Below are positions 32,787 to 47,136 of a stretch of 64,000 nucleotides of DNA, piece after piece. Positions within the stretch are counted from its first letter, which is position 1. Every line of letters begins with the position of its first letter. The stretch is taken from NCBI GenBank assembly GCA_002197995.1, contig NGZR01000002.1:434001-498000 (forward strand), read 5' to 3'. Under the pieces are notes generated by a model that was not told the origin of the DNA, did no database searches, and saw only the letters and a list, made by a program, of their open reading frames with translations. Source of the stretch: Gaeumannomyces sp. JS-464 (taxonomy: Eukaryota > Ascomycota > Sordariomycetes > Magnaporthales > Magnaporthaceae). The position numbers were made by a program, and so were the translations under genes.

Positions 32787-34774
32787 ATGCCAAAGAGAGT
32801 AGACGCAATGGCTGAGAAGCAGTCGCCCTTCGCGCCGCTCGCCCCGTCCCGGAGACAGATCCGCCTGCTCCAGCTCGAGCCGGACCCGTCAGACCTTCGC
32901 GCGACGTTGGAGATCGTCTCGCTCGACGACGGCCCGAGCTACACGGCGCTGTCCTACGCCTGGGGCACCGAGATGTGCGGCGCCGGCGACGGGATCGCCC
33001 TCAACGGGCAGTCGACCCGGATGCCCATTACGCGGAACCTCGAGGTCGTCCTCAGGCACCTCTGCGGCCGCGCGGCCGCCGGAGGTGGGGGTGCGCCGCC
33101 GCGGTCCCGGGTCGCGCTCTGGGTCGACGCGTTGTGCATAAACCAGCAGGGCCTGGCCGAGATGTCACACCAGATCACGCTCATGAAGGACGTGTACGCC
33201 AGGGCGGAGGCGACGTGCGTCTGGCTCGGCCCGGCCGCCGACGACAGCGACCTGGCCATTGCGGCCATCGGGGAGCTCTACGAGAAGAGGGTGTACGTGC
33301 TCCCGGACGGCTCGCTGTCGGAGGCGCAGGTCCGGGCCATCAACGCCCTGCAGGCCGCGAGTGGTGGTCGCGGATCTGGGTGCTTCAAGGTGGGGCCTGC
33401 ACTCCTACTCCTCCCCCGCCCGTCGTGCGGACTGGCGTAATTTTCTGACATGCGCCTCTCCTCTTCTCCTTCCGCAGAGGTGATGCTGTCGCGAGACCCC
33501 GCCGTGTGGTGCGGCGGCGCGACGCTCCCCTTTGACGCCTTCGTCCACCTCGACGACGTCCGGCGGGGCTACGTGCGCCCGGAGCGGCGCTACCTCGACA
33601 ACGACGAGGGCCAGGCCCGCCTCGTCATCAAGGGGAACGCCTTCGGTGGCGTCCTCACGGACTACCCTGACGACAAGCCAAAGGTTGAGTCGGGCCGCGT
33701 GCCGCTGTCCGAGTGGGTGCCCTTTGTGGACATGTTCAACGCCACGGACCAGCGGGACAAGATCTACGGCCTGCTGGGCCTAGCGAGGCCAGAGGACGTG
33801 CGATTTATAGCGCCAGACTATTCAAAAAGCGTTGCTTATGTCTGCAAGTCTTGAGTTTCTCTCTCTCCCTCTCTTTTTCCACGTCGAGGAAGGGGCCGTG
33901 AACGCTAAGCTCGCCCAACGACAAACACATAGACGCCCGCACCGCGGCGCTCTTCATCACGCAGACGCAGTCCCTCCGCGTGCTGCAGTTCGACAGCGAC
34001 AACAAGAACCCGGCGCACGGGCTGCCGTCGTGGTGCCCGGACTACTCGTCGGACCCGGCCTGGCCGCAGCGCAATTACGTGGACGCCACGGGCGAGGGGT
34101 ACCGCGCCGGCGCCGGCGCGGCGCCCTGCTGGGGTGGCGCGCGGGTGCTGGCCAGTGCGCCGCCGCCGCCGCCGTCGCCCCCGGCCGGCGGCCCGTGGCG
34201 CGAGATGCACCTGCGCGGCCTGGACGTGGACACGGTCGAGCGCGTCGGCTTGAACCCGTACATGCCGCCGTACACGGGCCATGTTCTCGCCGAGAGGATG
34301 GAGAATGTCAGGGCCCGCAACTTCCAGACCAGGGCCAACGCTATGGGATGGGAGAGGATGGCGCTGGCCAAGTGGGCGGGAGGGGACGACAGGTTCCCCT
34401 ACCGGTGGATGGGGATGGACCGCGGCGAGGCCTTTTGGAGGACGCTGATGCGCGACCGCAGGTGGGACGGGAGCAGGGTCGACCCGAGCTTTGGGCGGTA
34501 CTTCGACGTGTGGCTCGGCCGGGCCAGTCCCGGTGCCGATTGCGACGGCGGGGAGACCGAGGAGACTCGCAGGAGTTTTGTCAGGCCCTTCACCGACTGC
34601 TGCATCAGCCGATGCCACGGCCGGTCCTTCATCGTCACGGAGAAAGGGTACATCGGGACAGCCCCCATCAAGACTTGCGTGGGCGACAAGGTGGTGGTCC
34701 TGCAGGGCGGGGCCGTCCCATTCATAGTTCCGGAACGAAAGGACGGTTCCCGGGAGGAGAGGAGTGATGGCTAG
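32787..34774 (+). CDS. heterokaryon incompatibility (HET) domain protein, frameshifted
   Basis: Starts at ATG 32787 (or 32808, MAEKQSP). The HET domain (PF06985 type) shows RLLQLEPDPSD, YTALSYAWGTE, LWVDALCINQQGLAEMSHQI and ATCVWLGPA. The frame slips at 33354-33358, where one missing base separates NALQA from REWWSRIWVLQ. Intron 1 runs from about 33391 (GTGGGG) to CAG 33478, giving LQEVMLSRDPAVW. A second intron lies between about 33850 and 33915; its borders are not certain. The C-terminal part ends with SFIVTEKGYIGTAP and VVVLQGGAVPFIV, the usual end of HET proteins. HET domains trigger cell death in vegetative incompatibility or act in stress. No NLR-type partner domain is fused and no classical partner gene is adjacent. 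Confidence 0.88.
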
Positions 34775-35119
34775 CCGGGAGACGCGCCATGCGAGTTTGT
34801 AGGCGAATCGTTTGTGCTGGGGATTATGGAGGGTCAGGCCGTGGCGGAGGCTCGCCCGGAGGACACTCGGGTGTTTGTTCTTACCTGACCGGCGCATCAG
34901 TCGAAGATGGCCAAGATCTCAAAATGATTTATAGGTCTCCGAGAGGCTACCGAGCTTTGTACGCAATTCGGGTTTTCTGTTGCGAATAATAAGGTAAATG
35001 TACCGAGGTATTTGCAATCAAGGCGCCCCATATTCCGCATTGCGTTGAGGTATTTTAATGCTTAAATTTAACAAGCTTGGTATCATGAGAGCAAAAAGTA
35101 CAAAATGGCACTGATCTCT
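34775..35119. other. intergenic region between convergent genes
   Basis: 3' ends of the HET gene and the GH5 gene. A/T-richer than the coding flanks. No gene. Confidence 0.55.
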
Positions 35120-36837
35120 TTACACGAGCAGGGCAGCGAGCGCCAAAAAGACGGCAACAAAGCTGGTGGCGGCAGCCGGCTGCCACACGGAGCCGGCCGC
35201 GGCGGCGATGGGCGGCCTGGTGGTGTCTGCGGGCGGGTTCGGGGTTGTGTCCGAAGCGGAGCCATTGGAGGAACGGACAGAGCCTCCGGGACACTCGTGG
35301 GGACGGCTGCGCCGCCATAGGGCGCCCTGCTTGGTGGGGTGCCGGCGGCGACCAGGAGCGTGGTGGGCGCGGCAGAGTCCTTAGGGTTGCCGGCTGCGGC
35401 GGTACCGGTGCCCATGACCATGGAGGGCACGATACGGCTCGGCATGGCGGGCTTGGAGCCCGAGCCGGGGCCCAAGCCCGAGCCTGAGCTGGACGAGGAG
35501 CGGGCGGAGCGACGAGCAGGACGGTCGAGGAGGCGACGAGGAGAGCGGTAGAAGAGGATGAGGAGGATCCGGAAGGGGACCCTGACGCGGCAGGGGCGGG
35601 AATAACAGGCGGGAGGCTTGAGGCTGGCGGCGCGACGTTGGAGGGAGGGGCGGGCGCGCTGGAGGCCGCGGGGGCCGGAGCAGGGGCCGGGGCCGAGCTG
35701 GAAGCAGGCGCGGCGCTGGGCGCAGGAGCAGGCGCGGGAGCGACGGCCTTGGCGTTGAGCCAGGTCTCCACAAGGCACTGCTTCGTGATGGCGTTGTCCA
35801 CAAAGCTGTTGCCGTTCTTGTTGGGCGTCATGCTGAGGATGTACGAGGTGGGGAAGGAGCCGGCGGCCCAGCCGACAAGGCCGACGAAGACGTCCGAGTT
35901 CTCGTTTGATGAGGGTGTTCTGGGCGCAGAAGGCGGCCATGCAGCTGCCGTCGAGCGAGGCGCCCGTCTCGGACACGAGGCCCTTGCGGCCGACCCGGCG
36001 CAGGTAGGCGGCGACCTCGGCGAAGGCGGCGCGGTTGTCGGTGGTGCACTCCCTGTGGGTGCCCGAGTTGTCGACGTCGAGGTACTTGTGGATGTCGAGG
36101 AGAAGGCCGTCGGTGGTGCCGTCCGGGTTGCGAACGGCCATAAGGGCGTCGGCGCTGCCGCTCGAGACCAGGGTGGCGGCGCTGTCGAAGTTGGTGCCGG
36201 GCAGCAGAATCATCTGCTTGGTGGCGCCGGCCTGGCGGATGGCCGTGACGGCCGCCTGGCAGGTCCGGGCCCAGGCGGTGATGTCGAGGTCGTGCGGCTC
36301 GTTCATGAGCTCGAACACGACCCTGTCGTTGGCGGCGTACTTGGTCGCGAGCTGGCGCCATAGGCCGGCGAAGTCGTCGTCCGAGGGGCCGCCCTGGCCG
36401 ATGATCTTGCCGTTCCACCGGGCAAAGTTGTGGATGTCGATCATGCAGTGCGCGCCCGTGGCCAGGCACGCCTGCATCACCTGATCGTAGCGGCCCAGGT
36501 TCCGGGCGTCCAGCGTGCCGACCGGCTGGTTGTTGGCGAGGAACTGCCACGAGACGGGCAGCCTGAATATGTTCATACCGTCGTCCTTGGCGAAGTGGTT
36601 CATCTGGCCCTGGCCATCGCCGCCGCCCAGCGAGCTCAGGGGAAGCTGGACCTGACCCGTTGGGCAGCTGCCGTCTATCGTGCAGCCGAAGTCACCACCG
36701 GATATGGACAGACCCTAGCTGGACCGTTAGCTTCCCAGAACTGCTTACCAAGGCGGGACTGCACTCACGAGAAACTGGACCTTGGCCTGGGCCACAACGG
36801 CCGCGAGGCCAAGGATGGCAAGTGGCGTGGCAAACAT
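35120..36837 (-). CDS. GH5 (Cel5A-type) endoglucanase with Ser/Pro stalk and likely GPI anchor, frameshifted
   Basis: Exon 1 (36769-36837) encodes signal peptide MFATPLAILGLAAVVAQA; exon 2 starts at 36714 after a GTGAGT...TAG intron with GCTAAC. The catalytic domain follows fungal Cel5A closely: GGDFGCTIDG, DDGMNIFRLPVSWQ, CMIDIHNFARWNG, VFELMNEPHD (Glu acid/base), DIHKYLDVDNSGTH and GLVSETGAS (Glu nucleophile). An extra A in 35905-35907 breaks the frame; without it the text reads LINENSDVFVGLVGWAAGSF. A long Ala/Pro/Ser stalk follows where the frame slips at least once more. The last stretch reads SVWQPAAATSFVAVFLALAA and ends at TAA 35120, a typical GPI-anchor signal. It should cut beta-1,4-glucan at the cell surface. 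Most Cel5A enzymes are freely secreted, often with a CBM1, so a wall or membrane anchor is noteworthy. Confidence 0.85.
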
Positions 36838-38903
36838 GGTCGGAAGATTTGAGTGAAAGGGTTCGTGGGAGCAGGTCGTCGAGTAGGAAGGAGGATGATG
36901 GCTGGTTTTGGCGACCGAAGAGTCGGCTGCTAGAGCGACTAGCGGAAGAGGCCGTACAAACGAAGGAGTATCAAACTACGGCTCGCGCACGGGATATTCG
37001 AAGGGACCACCAGATCGGTCGGTGGTCAAACGACGAACAAACGAACAAAAGCAAACGAAAAGAACAAAAACAAAAAATAATCTGACGCAGCGAAAGTGAG
37101 CGGCCCAGGCCAGCCTAGCGAAGGGGAAAAAAAACAAGGGTGAGGTGAGAAGGGAAAAAAAGACGAAGGAAAAGAGACGGAGAGATGAGATCAGCACAAC
37201 ATCGAACCGTCGAGTCGACAACCGCCACGAGGGAGCTTGGGGAAGGACCTCTTTAGCAAAAGCCCGCGAACCTCAAAAAACCTCTAACAAGACGAGGCTG
37301 GTTGGTGCGTGGGCGGGAGCCAGCTGGGCGTCCCGGGCATTTTGAGGAAAAGGAGTCGAGGACCAAGAGAGGAGGGGGGCGGAGCTCGGGAGACGTCGGC
37401 CGGGCATCCCGCAGCCCCTCCCAGTCCCAGATGGCAGTTGGTCGAAGAAAGGGCTAGCAGGCGCGGAAGCACGCACTTTCACTTTCAGAGAGTCGCCAGC
37501 AGGGGCGTCCTGCACGTCCTGCACCGCGCAGCTGGTGGCGACGGCGGCCAGGATGGTCCGGACAGCTGGTGCCGAGAGCTGGGGCCAACAGACGACGGGC
37601 CGCTGTTGCGAGGCGCTGATTGGCCTGGTGGCCGTCAAAGTGGCTTGCTGGGCTCGCGAGTTTGGCGGCCAGCCAAACAGCGGCCTTGCCCGCCCCTGGT
37701 GCTGATCGAGGGGTCAGACAAGGGCCGTTTCAGAGTTTGTGTGGCCCCACCCCTTTTTTGGCGGATCGACCCAAGGTCTGGCCCGACCTGGTTTTCCGCA
37801 TCCCTTTGCGGAAGGCAGCATCCGCTGGGAGGAGGCTCTCTTTTTTCGTCGCTCCTGCCCACCGGACCGACCTCCAGAAACGCCAAAAAAGAAAGCCGTG
37901 TCACCGCTTCTTCTCGCTTCGTCGCGATGGGCACGGGTCTGACGCTGGATGCCGCCGAGAGGTAGCAGTAATAGCAGTCTGGGCTTGTCGCCAGTGCATT
38001 GAGATCTGGTAGCGGGCTGTTGGCTGGGTGCATTTGATGCATTCTACCTCTTACGCGAGTGTGTCGACTGCCCCGTCATTTGCATTGCGTGCCTGCAGCG
38101 CGTCGGCCGATTGACATGCTGCCGAGGCTGCAAAGCCCTCCCAGGGTGCCTGCCATCACACGCGACTGTGCAGCCTGTCCCAGCTGTCTGCCAACGCCAG
38201 CCTACCGATGCCGCCCATCGCATGGGACGACAAACATTTGAGCTTGCACGCATGGAAATCTCCATCATCCATGCGCCCTCCAATCCCATGGTCTTGCCAA
38301 ACGGCCGCCCACGGGGAATCCCAGACCAAACACAGATGCAGGCCAGAAGATGCGAAATGCAAACCGCTCCGATGAATCAGAGCGCCAGAGCGCCATTTCT
38401 TGTTTTCCCGTTGATTGCGTTTTTAAATTGGGGCAGAGCTGTCCTGCCCTGCTCTGCGCCACCGAGCATGAATGATCTCGACAGGGTCCTGCCTCCCAGA
38501 AGAGCGGTGTCCGCCGCCCAAGACTCGGGCTTTGTACAGTGTAATTTGCGATCTACGTCAGTGGGGCGCGTCGTCTGTCGTGTCCCACCGGCGGGAGATC
38601 GCAGTGACCGGCAGCCGCAAGCTTGTCCTCCGTGGGTCGCAGCCAAGATCCCAAATAGCGGCAATCTCTGTCGTGCGGGGCGCGTTGGGTGGTCAAGACG
38701 ATGGGATGGAAGAAGAGCCTAACGGCGCCGCGTTATCCTACACGCGTCCCCAATCAATATGCTTTAAATCAGAGTGTCGTGGATTCTACGCTATACCTCT
38801 AGCCTGTCTAGAAAGAAAGCTTCATATCAAAAACAGGTTCCGAAAATTGATGCAAAAACGCGCATTTTATGCATAATGCCATTCTCCACCCCTCTTACAC
38901 CAG
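36838..38903. other. intergenic region
   Basis: Bases 36840-37250 upstream of the GH5 gene are purine rich on the plus strand (C/T rich on the coding strand). The remainder holds overlapping short frames with no recognisable product. Confidence 0.55.
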
Positions 38904-40879
<1,976 letters not shown>

Positions 40880-43800
40880 GGTGTGCTCTTCTAATGTCGG
40901 AGATTACTCCGGGATCCGCGTGTCACGGGGATATCAGATGCTGGCAGTCAGGTCGCCGCCACGTGCAATGACAACGACGCGCTCCGAAAGAGCTGAAGTG
41001 GGTGCCAGAGACAATCACGGTGTCAACCAAGGCAGACTCAGACTGGGGCTTGTGGAGCTGCGACTGGCACTAACCGCTACCTGGGCATCGTGTCTGCGAA
41101 CTTGCAGACGGCGAGGAATGGACTGTCTCTTCTTGCAACGTCATGTTTTTCTTGTTCTGCCGACGGTCTCGACACCGGTAAGGTTCAGCGCACGGGTCGC
41201 AGCCGTTTCGGCATCCAAGGCTCCCCGGCGGCCGTTGCTGAAACACTGGCGGCGTGCCTTTTTCTGTTGCAGGTTGAAGCTGCCTGCAGGGGTGCTGATC
41301 AGAGTCACGTGTAGATACCAGAATCCGTGGAGATGGTTTTCGATAAGACTCTCACGTGATGCCGACCAGGGGGTTGACGCAATTGCCTGCATGGAAGTCA
41401 TCTCGCTTTCCAATGACGAAGGAATTTTTCTGCTGGCAACGTCTTAATCACGGAACGTGGCAGCCACTTAATTTCCCTTTCTCGCAAAAAAGTATCAATA
41501 ATTGACCCCGCCGAGCAAGAATAGGCCAGCGTCTCCCGCATCCCGGCTTGCCCATGTGCTGACCATTCAGCTGCCTGTCATCTCACCAATCCTCTCAACC
41601 GAACACCACCCATCATCAAGCCCAGGCCACGCTTACAGATCAACAGATAGATCAACGGAGGCTATGTCCGCTCTTGGGACCTTGTCCGGGCCATTCAGCT
41701 TTCGCTCCTCCGCTTTTGGCCGCCGGAAGAAAGGGCAAAGACGCCATCCCTGAAGTCCCCCCGCCCATGCTCCCGACCCCACGTCGACACTATGCCTTGA
41801 TCCCAATCGATATGTCCTGCAGGCCAAGATGGGGCGCGTACAGCGGCTGCCTTCCTGGGCCGGGCTCAAGCTGGCCGTGGGAAGAATATTGGATGTTCGA
41901 GTCACTTGACTGCCCCACGGCCAAAAGCACAGCTGGCCCACCGACAGCCATCACTGCGAGACGAGCATGCGATGTGGCTCAAAAAGGCTTGGGTCGCGAG
42001 GCGGCAGTTGCCGTTACCGATGCCCAGGAAACCCGCCGTCTCGCGCACCGAGTCGGTATGGCCCACCATCGCGGGGCCGTTCTGCGAACGCGCCAGTGAA
42101 CCCCGCCACTGAGCGACGGCGACGGCATCCAGTGGCTCCTCGATGACGCGCCCGGCCTTGACGACCAGCGGTCAAGGCGGCGGACCTTAGACCCCGCGGG
42201 GAAGATGTCGTATACCTGTGGAGCTCGATACGCGGGGTGGACATTGGGCAGCGAGCGAGTGAATTTTATTCTCGACGGGACAGTAACACTCGGAATCGAA
42301 ACCCCGTCATCACAGATCGTGGATTCATTTCCTTCTCACCAGTGCCCTGTAACGACCGCGCTTTTGGGTCCACGTCCGACGGCACACACCCCAATCCATC
42401 ACGACTCGGCATCGGAGCCCCAGGCTTCGCTGCCACCTGCGATCCCTTTGGCCAGCTTTTTCTTTCGTCCCAATAAGCACAGCAAGGGTAATTAATTACT
42501 CGCAGCTAAGGGGGGTGGTGACTGCGCAAGCTGCCTGCGAGAATGCGCGTGTGACCACCTTCCTCATGCCTGCACGGGGCTGGGGTGGAGCTGGGTTGGG
42601 GAATTTTCCAGAATGCAGATTATCCTCAGAGGGAGTCTGTGTGGGAAATCCAGCGAGCCCGCCAGTCGCGACCCGCCCGGAATCGGCAACGCGCAGACGC
42701 CACGTCACCTGCTGGCGGCAGACGGCCAAAAGGGCTGGCCCTAGCTCTCATCCCCAGGTTCGTGGCTTGCACCAGGGGATTTTGCGGTCCTGTCGTGCCC
42801 TGTCCCTGAATATCAGCTGCACCGAGCCGCAACCCAAAATCCAACTCCCAAGTGGGATGGTTGCTTGCTGTGCCTTGCCGTGTCTTGCTGTGCCACCAAT
42901 GACCTGGATGGCTGGCTTGGACTTCTGTCAACTGTCCCAGGTCTCCATACCCACCCACATTGGGGGAACTTTGAGGCGCAGGTGACCCGTCGCGCTCCAA
43001 GGCCGTTGGCGGCAGGCAAAGAGATGAAAATGCGGGCGAGTTGCCTTCCCTTTCCGATATGCAACACACCTCGCACACCACCCAACCTTGTCGGATTACG
43101 GGTCTTGGATGCCTGTTCCATGATTCAGTGCTAAGCTGCTGTCATCTCCCAGGCGCCGAGGTGTATTCGCATTAATAACGCTTCTGCTGTCACATTGCGT
43201 CTGGCCAAGCCTGGAAGGTGGGATTCCCCGCATGCTCAAATGGGGTAAGTAAGCGATGTGGAGCTCAAGTTTCTTTCCTTGGGCTTGGGCTGGATCGGCT
43301 GGCATGTTGCGCCGCCCGGCGGAACGGGCGGCCTGTTAAGGTCTCCCTAGACGGTAGGGCACATTCGCTATCACCCCGTTCGTCGCCCCCACGTTAAGGC
43401 CCCAGGCAGCCTCGGACCTGGGTTGGCCAGCCTAAAGAGCCAAGATTGGGCGAGGGCTGCGGTCCAGCTGACCGTGCATCCCACACAAAATAGAGCCCAC
43501 CAACCACAGCCTGCCATTCTTGCTCGACAACATCGCGCCCTCCCTAAAGCAGCCGCCGCTCCGAGTAGAGCGGGTGACGGATCTGCAAATGTGATATTGG
43601 CTGCATCAATAGTCTGGGCAGTTCTCTTCCTTGCCGAGGTTGAACTACCGAGAGAGGGCTGAAGTGCGGCTGTCGACGAGGCCTTGCATGTGCTAAAGCC
43701 GGCAGATTGCTGCTACGCGTTCATTCCCGTACCGTTGCCCCTTTTGCTATTTCTGCGGCGGCGGGATGAGTGCCGAGCCTATGTCGTCACCAACACCAGG

Positions 43801-44748
43801 AACCGCTGGGAGCGGCCAGGGTTTCTATGCCCCTGAGCTACCAGCTAGATTTGGGAACGGCCAGATCTGCATGCTGTCGCCACGGCTTCCTCATGCCGCC
43901 GGATCGCTAGCCAGAGGTCGATACTCGTTCTGTCGTGGCTTTGACCTCCTAGCACGGCTGGTTTCGTATCGATATACAATGGCCGACCCAAGTGCCTCCA
44001 CAAGGCCGGCCAAGGATCCCCAAGCATCGACGGGCCGCCCCCTCTTGCCCTTTGGATGCCCGTCGAGGGCGCATGGCCAGCACTGACCCCGCGTTTGCTC
44101 CGGGCGACATTTCCTCATTTGAACATATCTCCTTGACGGCATTCTCGTGATTCACCGACCGGCTGCGTGACTGGCCCTAGGGTGCGACCTGGTGTGGGGG
44201 CGCTGGTCCCCGACGGCATGCGTGCCGGCGTCCTAGCCCCATCCAAGATTGGGGCTCGGCGGCACTCGCATCGCCCTAGCCCGGTCCGACCATCCCTCAT
44301 GGAAAGGTGTGGGCCAACACGAATAGGGAAGTTTTGCTTGCCATTGCGGAGTGCGGACCTTTTCCTCGTCCTCGTTCTCTTTGCCGTTTTCTACCCCATC
44401 CTTACTGGCGAAGGGAAGCGATCTCCAGAATGGGATTGCTCCCGGCCCCCCCATCGCTTAGTGCCCTCCCGAGTTGGGAGAGCGAGCCCACCAACCTCTT
44501 CACTCTCTTTTCGACAAGGTACGACCCCGCATCACATCGGGAGGGAAGGCATACCGAAGCAAAGCGGCACGTACGTAGTATACATATACCGCCATGTTCG
44601 CCACCCAGATACACCAGCGTCTGCTGGTTGAGGCGCTGTCCACAGCTCCGAGGCCGTACAAGCGAGGCTAGACAAATCTCCGTGGTCTCTTGCCCAGTCG
44701 TAGCCTCCTTTCTTGGTCTTTGCACCACGCGGCCTAGAACAAGCCATT
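40880..44748. other. long intergenic region without a supported gene
   Basis: Nearly 3.9 kb. Open frames are short, overlap on both strands and carry no recognised motif. Base composition is moderate, not strongly A/T rich, so it does not look like a heavily RIP-mutated transposon. Confidence 0.5.
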
Positions 44749-46618
44749 ATGAGGTCCACCATCCTCTCCTCCTGCCTCGCCGGGGGCCTGCTGGCCACCC
44801 TGGGCCAAGCCGCGGTCCTCCCACCTCGGGAGGCCCCGGCACTGCCGCCGCCCCCGCCACACCGGCGCTGGAGGAGCGCGCCGCCAAGGTGACGGTGGCC
44901 ATGGGGCCCTCGGCCACCGTCGTGGGCGTGTCCCTCGGCAACGTCGAGTCGTTCAAGGGGATCCCCTTCGCGGACGCGCCCGTGGGCAACCTGCGCTTCC
45001 GGCCGCCGCGGCGGCTGTCGAGGCCGCTGGGGACCTACGACGCCACCACGCTCATCCCAACCTCGTGCCCGCAGATGTTCATCTCGACCGAGTCCGGGGA
45101 CGCCATCTTCAACGCGCTCGGCAAGCTCGCGAACCTCCCGCTTGTCCAGACCATCACGAAGGTGTCCGAGGACTGCCTCAACATCAACGTGCAGCGCCCC
45201 GTCGGCGTCAAGGCTGGCGACAAGCTGCCTGTTCTGTTTTGGATCTTTGGCGGTGGCTTTGAGGTATGTCGTGCTCCCCTCCCCCTGAATCCGCCAAGCC
45301 TGACCCCACCGACCTCCTTTCCGCGGCCTGCCACGCGGATGGCCTCAGAGAAAAGCGGTCCACTAACAGCTCGAATCAGCTTGGAGGAACTGCCATGTAT
45401 GACGGAGGCCCGCTCATCCAAAACGGGCTCGACATCGGACAGCCGTTCATCTTCGTGGCCGTCAACTACCGCACGGGCGCCTTCGGCTTCATGCCGGGCG
45501 CCGAGATCCTCGCTGAGGGCTCCTCCAACGCCGGTCTGCTGGACCAGCGCATGGGCCTCGAGTGGACGGCCGACAACATCGCGGCCTTTGGCGGCGACCC
45601 GGAGCGCGTCACCATCTGGGGCGAGTCGGCCGGCGCCATGTCCGTCTTTGACCAGATGGCGCTCTTTGGCGGCAACAACACGTACAAGGGCAAGCCCCTG
45701 TTCCGCGCCGGCATCATGAACTCGGGCAGCCTCGTCCCCGCCGACCCGATGGACTGCCCCAAGGGCCGCGCCGTGTACGGCCAGGTCGTGCGGTCGGCGG
45801 GCTGCGCCGGGTCCAAGGACACGCTCGCGTGCCTGCGGTCCCTGCCGCTCGACCGGTTCCTGCCCGCAGCCAACTCGGTCCCGGGGATCCTGTCGTACAA
45901 CTCGGTCGCGCTCTCGTACCTGCCGCGGCCCGACGGCAGGGTGCTGCCGGCCAGCCCGGACATGCTTCTCGCGTCGCGCCGGTACGCGGCCGTGCCCATG
46001 ATCAACGGCAACCAGGAGGACGAGGGCACGCTCTTCAGCCTGTTCCAGCACAACATCACGAGCTCGGACCGGCTCGTGTCGTACCTCAACGACCTCTTCT
46101 TCCAGAACGCGCCGCGCTCGACCATCGAGGCGCTCGTGGCCACTTACGACTGGCCGTACCTGACGCAGGGGTCGCCGTTCCGCACGGGGATCTTCAACGA
46201 GATCTACCCGGGCTTCAAGCGGCTGGCGGCCATCCTGGGCGACCTCGTCTTCACGCTGACGCGCCGGGGGTTCCTCGACATCGCCAACGCCGTCAACCCG
46301 TCGGTGCCGTCGTGGTCGTATTTGTCGAGCTACAACTACGGGCTCCCGATCCTGGCACTTCCACGGCAGCGACCTGCTTCAGGTCTTTTACGGCATTCCT
46401 GCCCAACTACGCAGCCGCGCCACCAGGTCTACTACACAAACTTCATCTACAACATGGACCCCAACAAGGGCGTCACGGGCTACATGGACTGGCCGCGCTG
46501 GTCCGAGGGCCGCCAGCTGATGAACTTTTTCGCCAAGGACGCGAGGCTGATCAACGACGACTTTAGGAGCGAGAGTGCAGATTTTATCAAGAGCAACGTT
46601 TTTAATTTGTATGTTTAA
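44749..46618 (+). CDS. secreted type B carboxylesterase/lipase, frame breaks
   Basis: Exon 1 is 44749-45263 and exon 2 is 45380-46618, phase 0 at a GTATGT...CAG intron. The signal peptide is MRSTILSSCLAGGLLATLGQA. A missing C in the run 44820-44822 separates it from the mature part, restored as VLPTSGGPGTAAA. Family motifs: VESFKGIPFADAP, EDCLNINVQRP (signature 2), the oxyanion FGGGFE, and GESAGAMS with the catalytic Ser. EDEGTLF supplies the acidic residue. The catalytic His lies in FHGSDLLQVFYGIP, readable only in another frame between about 46352 and 46425, where two compensating indels flank it. Total 584 residues. Such enzymes hydrolyse esters of lipids, sterols or plant compounds; the substrate is not evident. 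Confidence 0.88.
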
Positions 46619-47010
46619 TGAAGGGCTTGGGATGATTTTGGGTGGCTCGGTGTTGGGGTTTGGACCGGCTTTTGCTTGCACGTCATGTTTCGACTTCGCT
46701 GTACATATTTCCCGGGATGCGATGACGGCTGCACGCAATCAAGGATATTATGGGTTACACTACGTACTGCTGAATATTCCGCGTTGTGGTGCTGTGACGT
46801 TTGACGCGGACTCGATAGATGAGATGTGTCGTTCGGAGGTTGGATGGAGGACGGACAACGGAGACTTTTTTGAACGGAAGGGACAGGGCATATTGATCTA
46901 CACTGGGGATAAAAATGAACACGAAATAGGCATGAGAGTCGGATAAAAACATAGGCACAAAAAAAAAGGTCCCTTGCGAAAAGGGAAGGAAGATAGGGTA
47001 GGGAGAGTGC
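46619..47010. other. intergenic region between esterase and tRNA
   Basis: 3' flank of the esterase gene. No gene recognised. Confidence 0.5.
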
Positions 47011-47015
47011 AAAAA
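47011..47015 (-). terminator. RNA polymerase III terminator
   Basis: Five T on the minus strand, five bases past the tRNA 3' end. Confidence 0.8.
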
Positions 47016-47020
47016 TGAAC

Positions 47021-47136
47021 GGCCGCAACCGGGGATTGAACCCGGGACCTCTCGCAAATTGTAGATCGACTGGTTGACCAATCGATCAACTCAGGGTGTG
47101 CCCTAAGCGAGAATCATACCACTAGACCATCGCGGC
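47021..47136 (-). tRNA. tRNA-Pro(AGG) with 44-base intron
   Basis: Read on the minus strand, the acceptor stem GCCGCGA (47130-47136) pairs with TTGCGGC (47022-47028) with one G-T pair. The D arm contains TGGTCTAGTGG (A box). The anticodon stem CTCGC/GCGAG encloses loop TTAGGG + T with anticodon AGG at 47102-47104. The T arm is CCGGG-TTCAATC-CCCGG (B box). The intron, 47057-47100, sits at the canonical position 3' of base 37 and can fold on itself through GATCGATTGGT/ACCAGTCGATC. The mature tRNA is 72 bases before CCA addition. It decodes CCU and, after A34 to inosine editing, CCC. Confidence 0.95.

Noticed and set aside
33832..34767. 311-codon alternative frame in the HET gene
   Set aside because: Rich in Arg, Gly and Ala as expected for an off-frame reading; the overlapping frame carries the typical HET C-terminal motifs.
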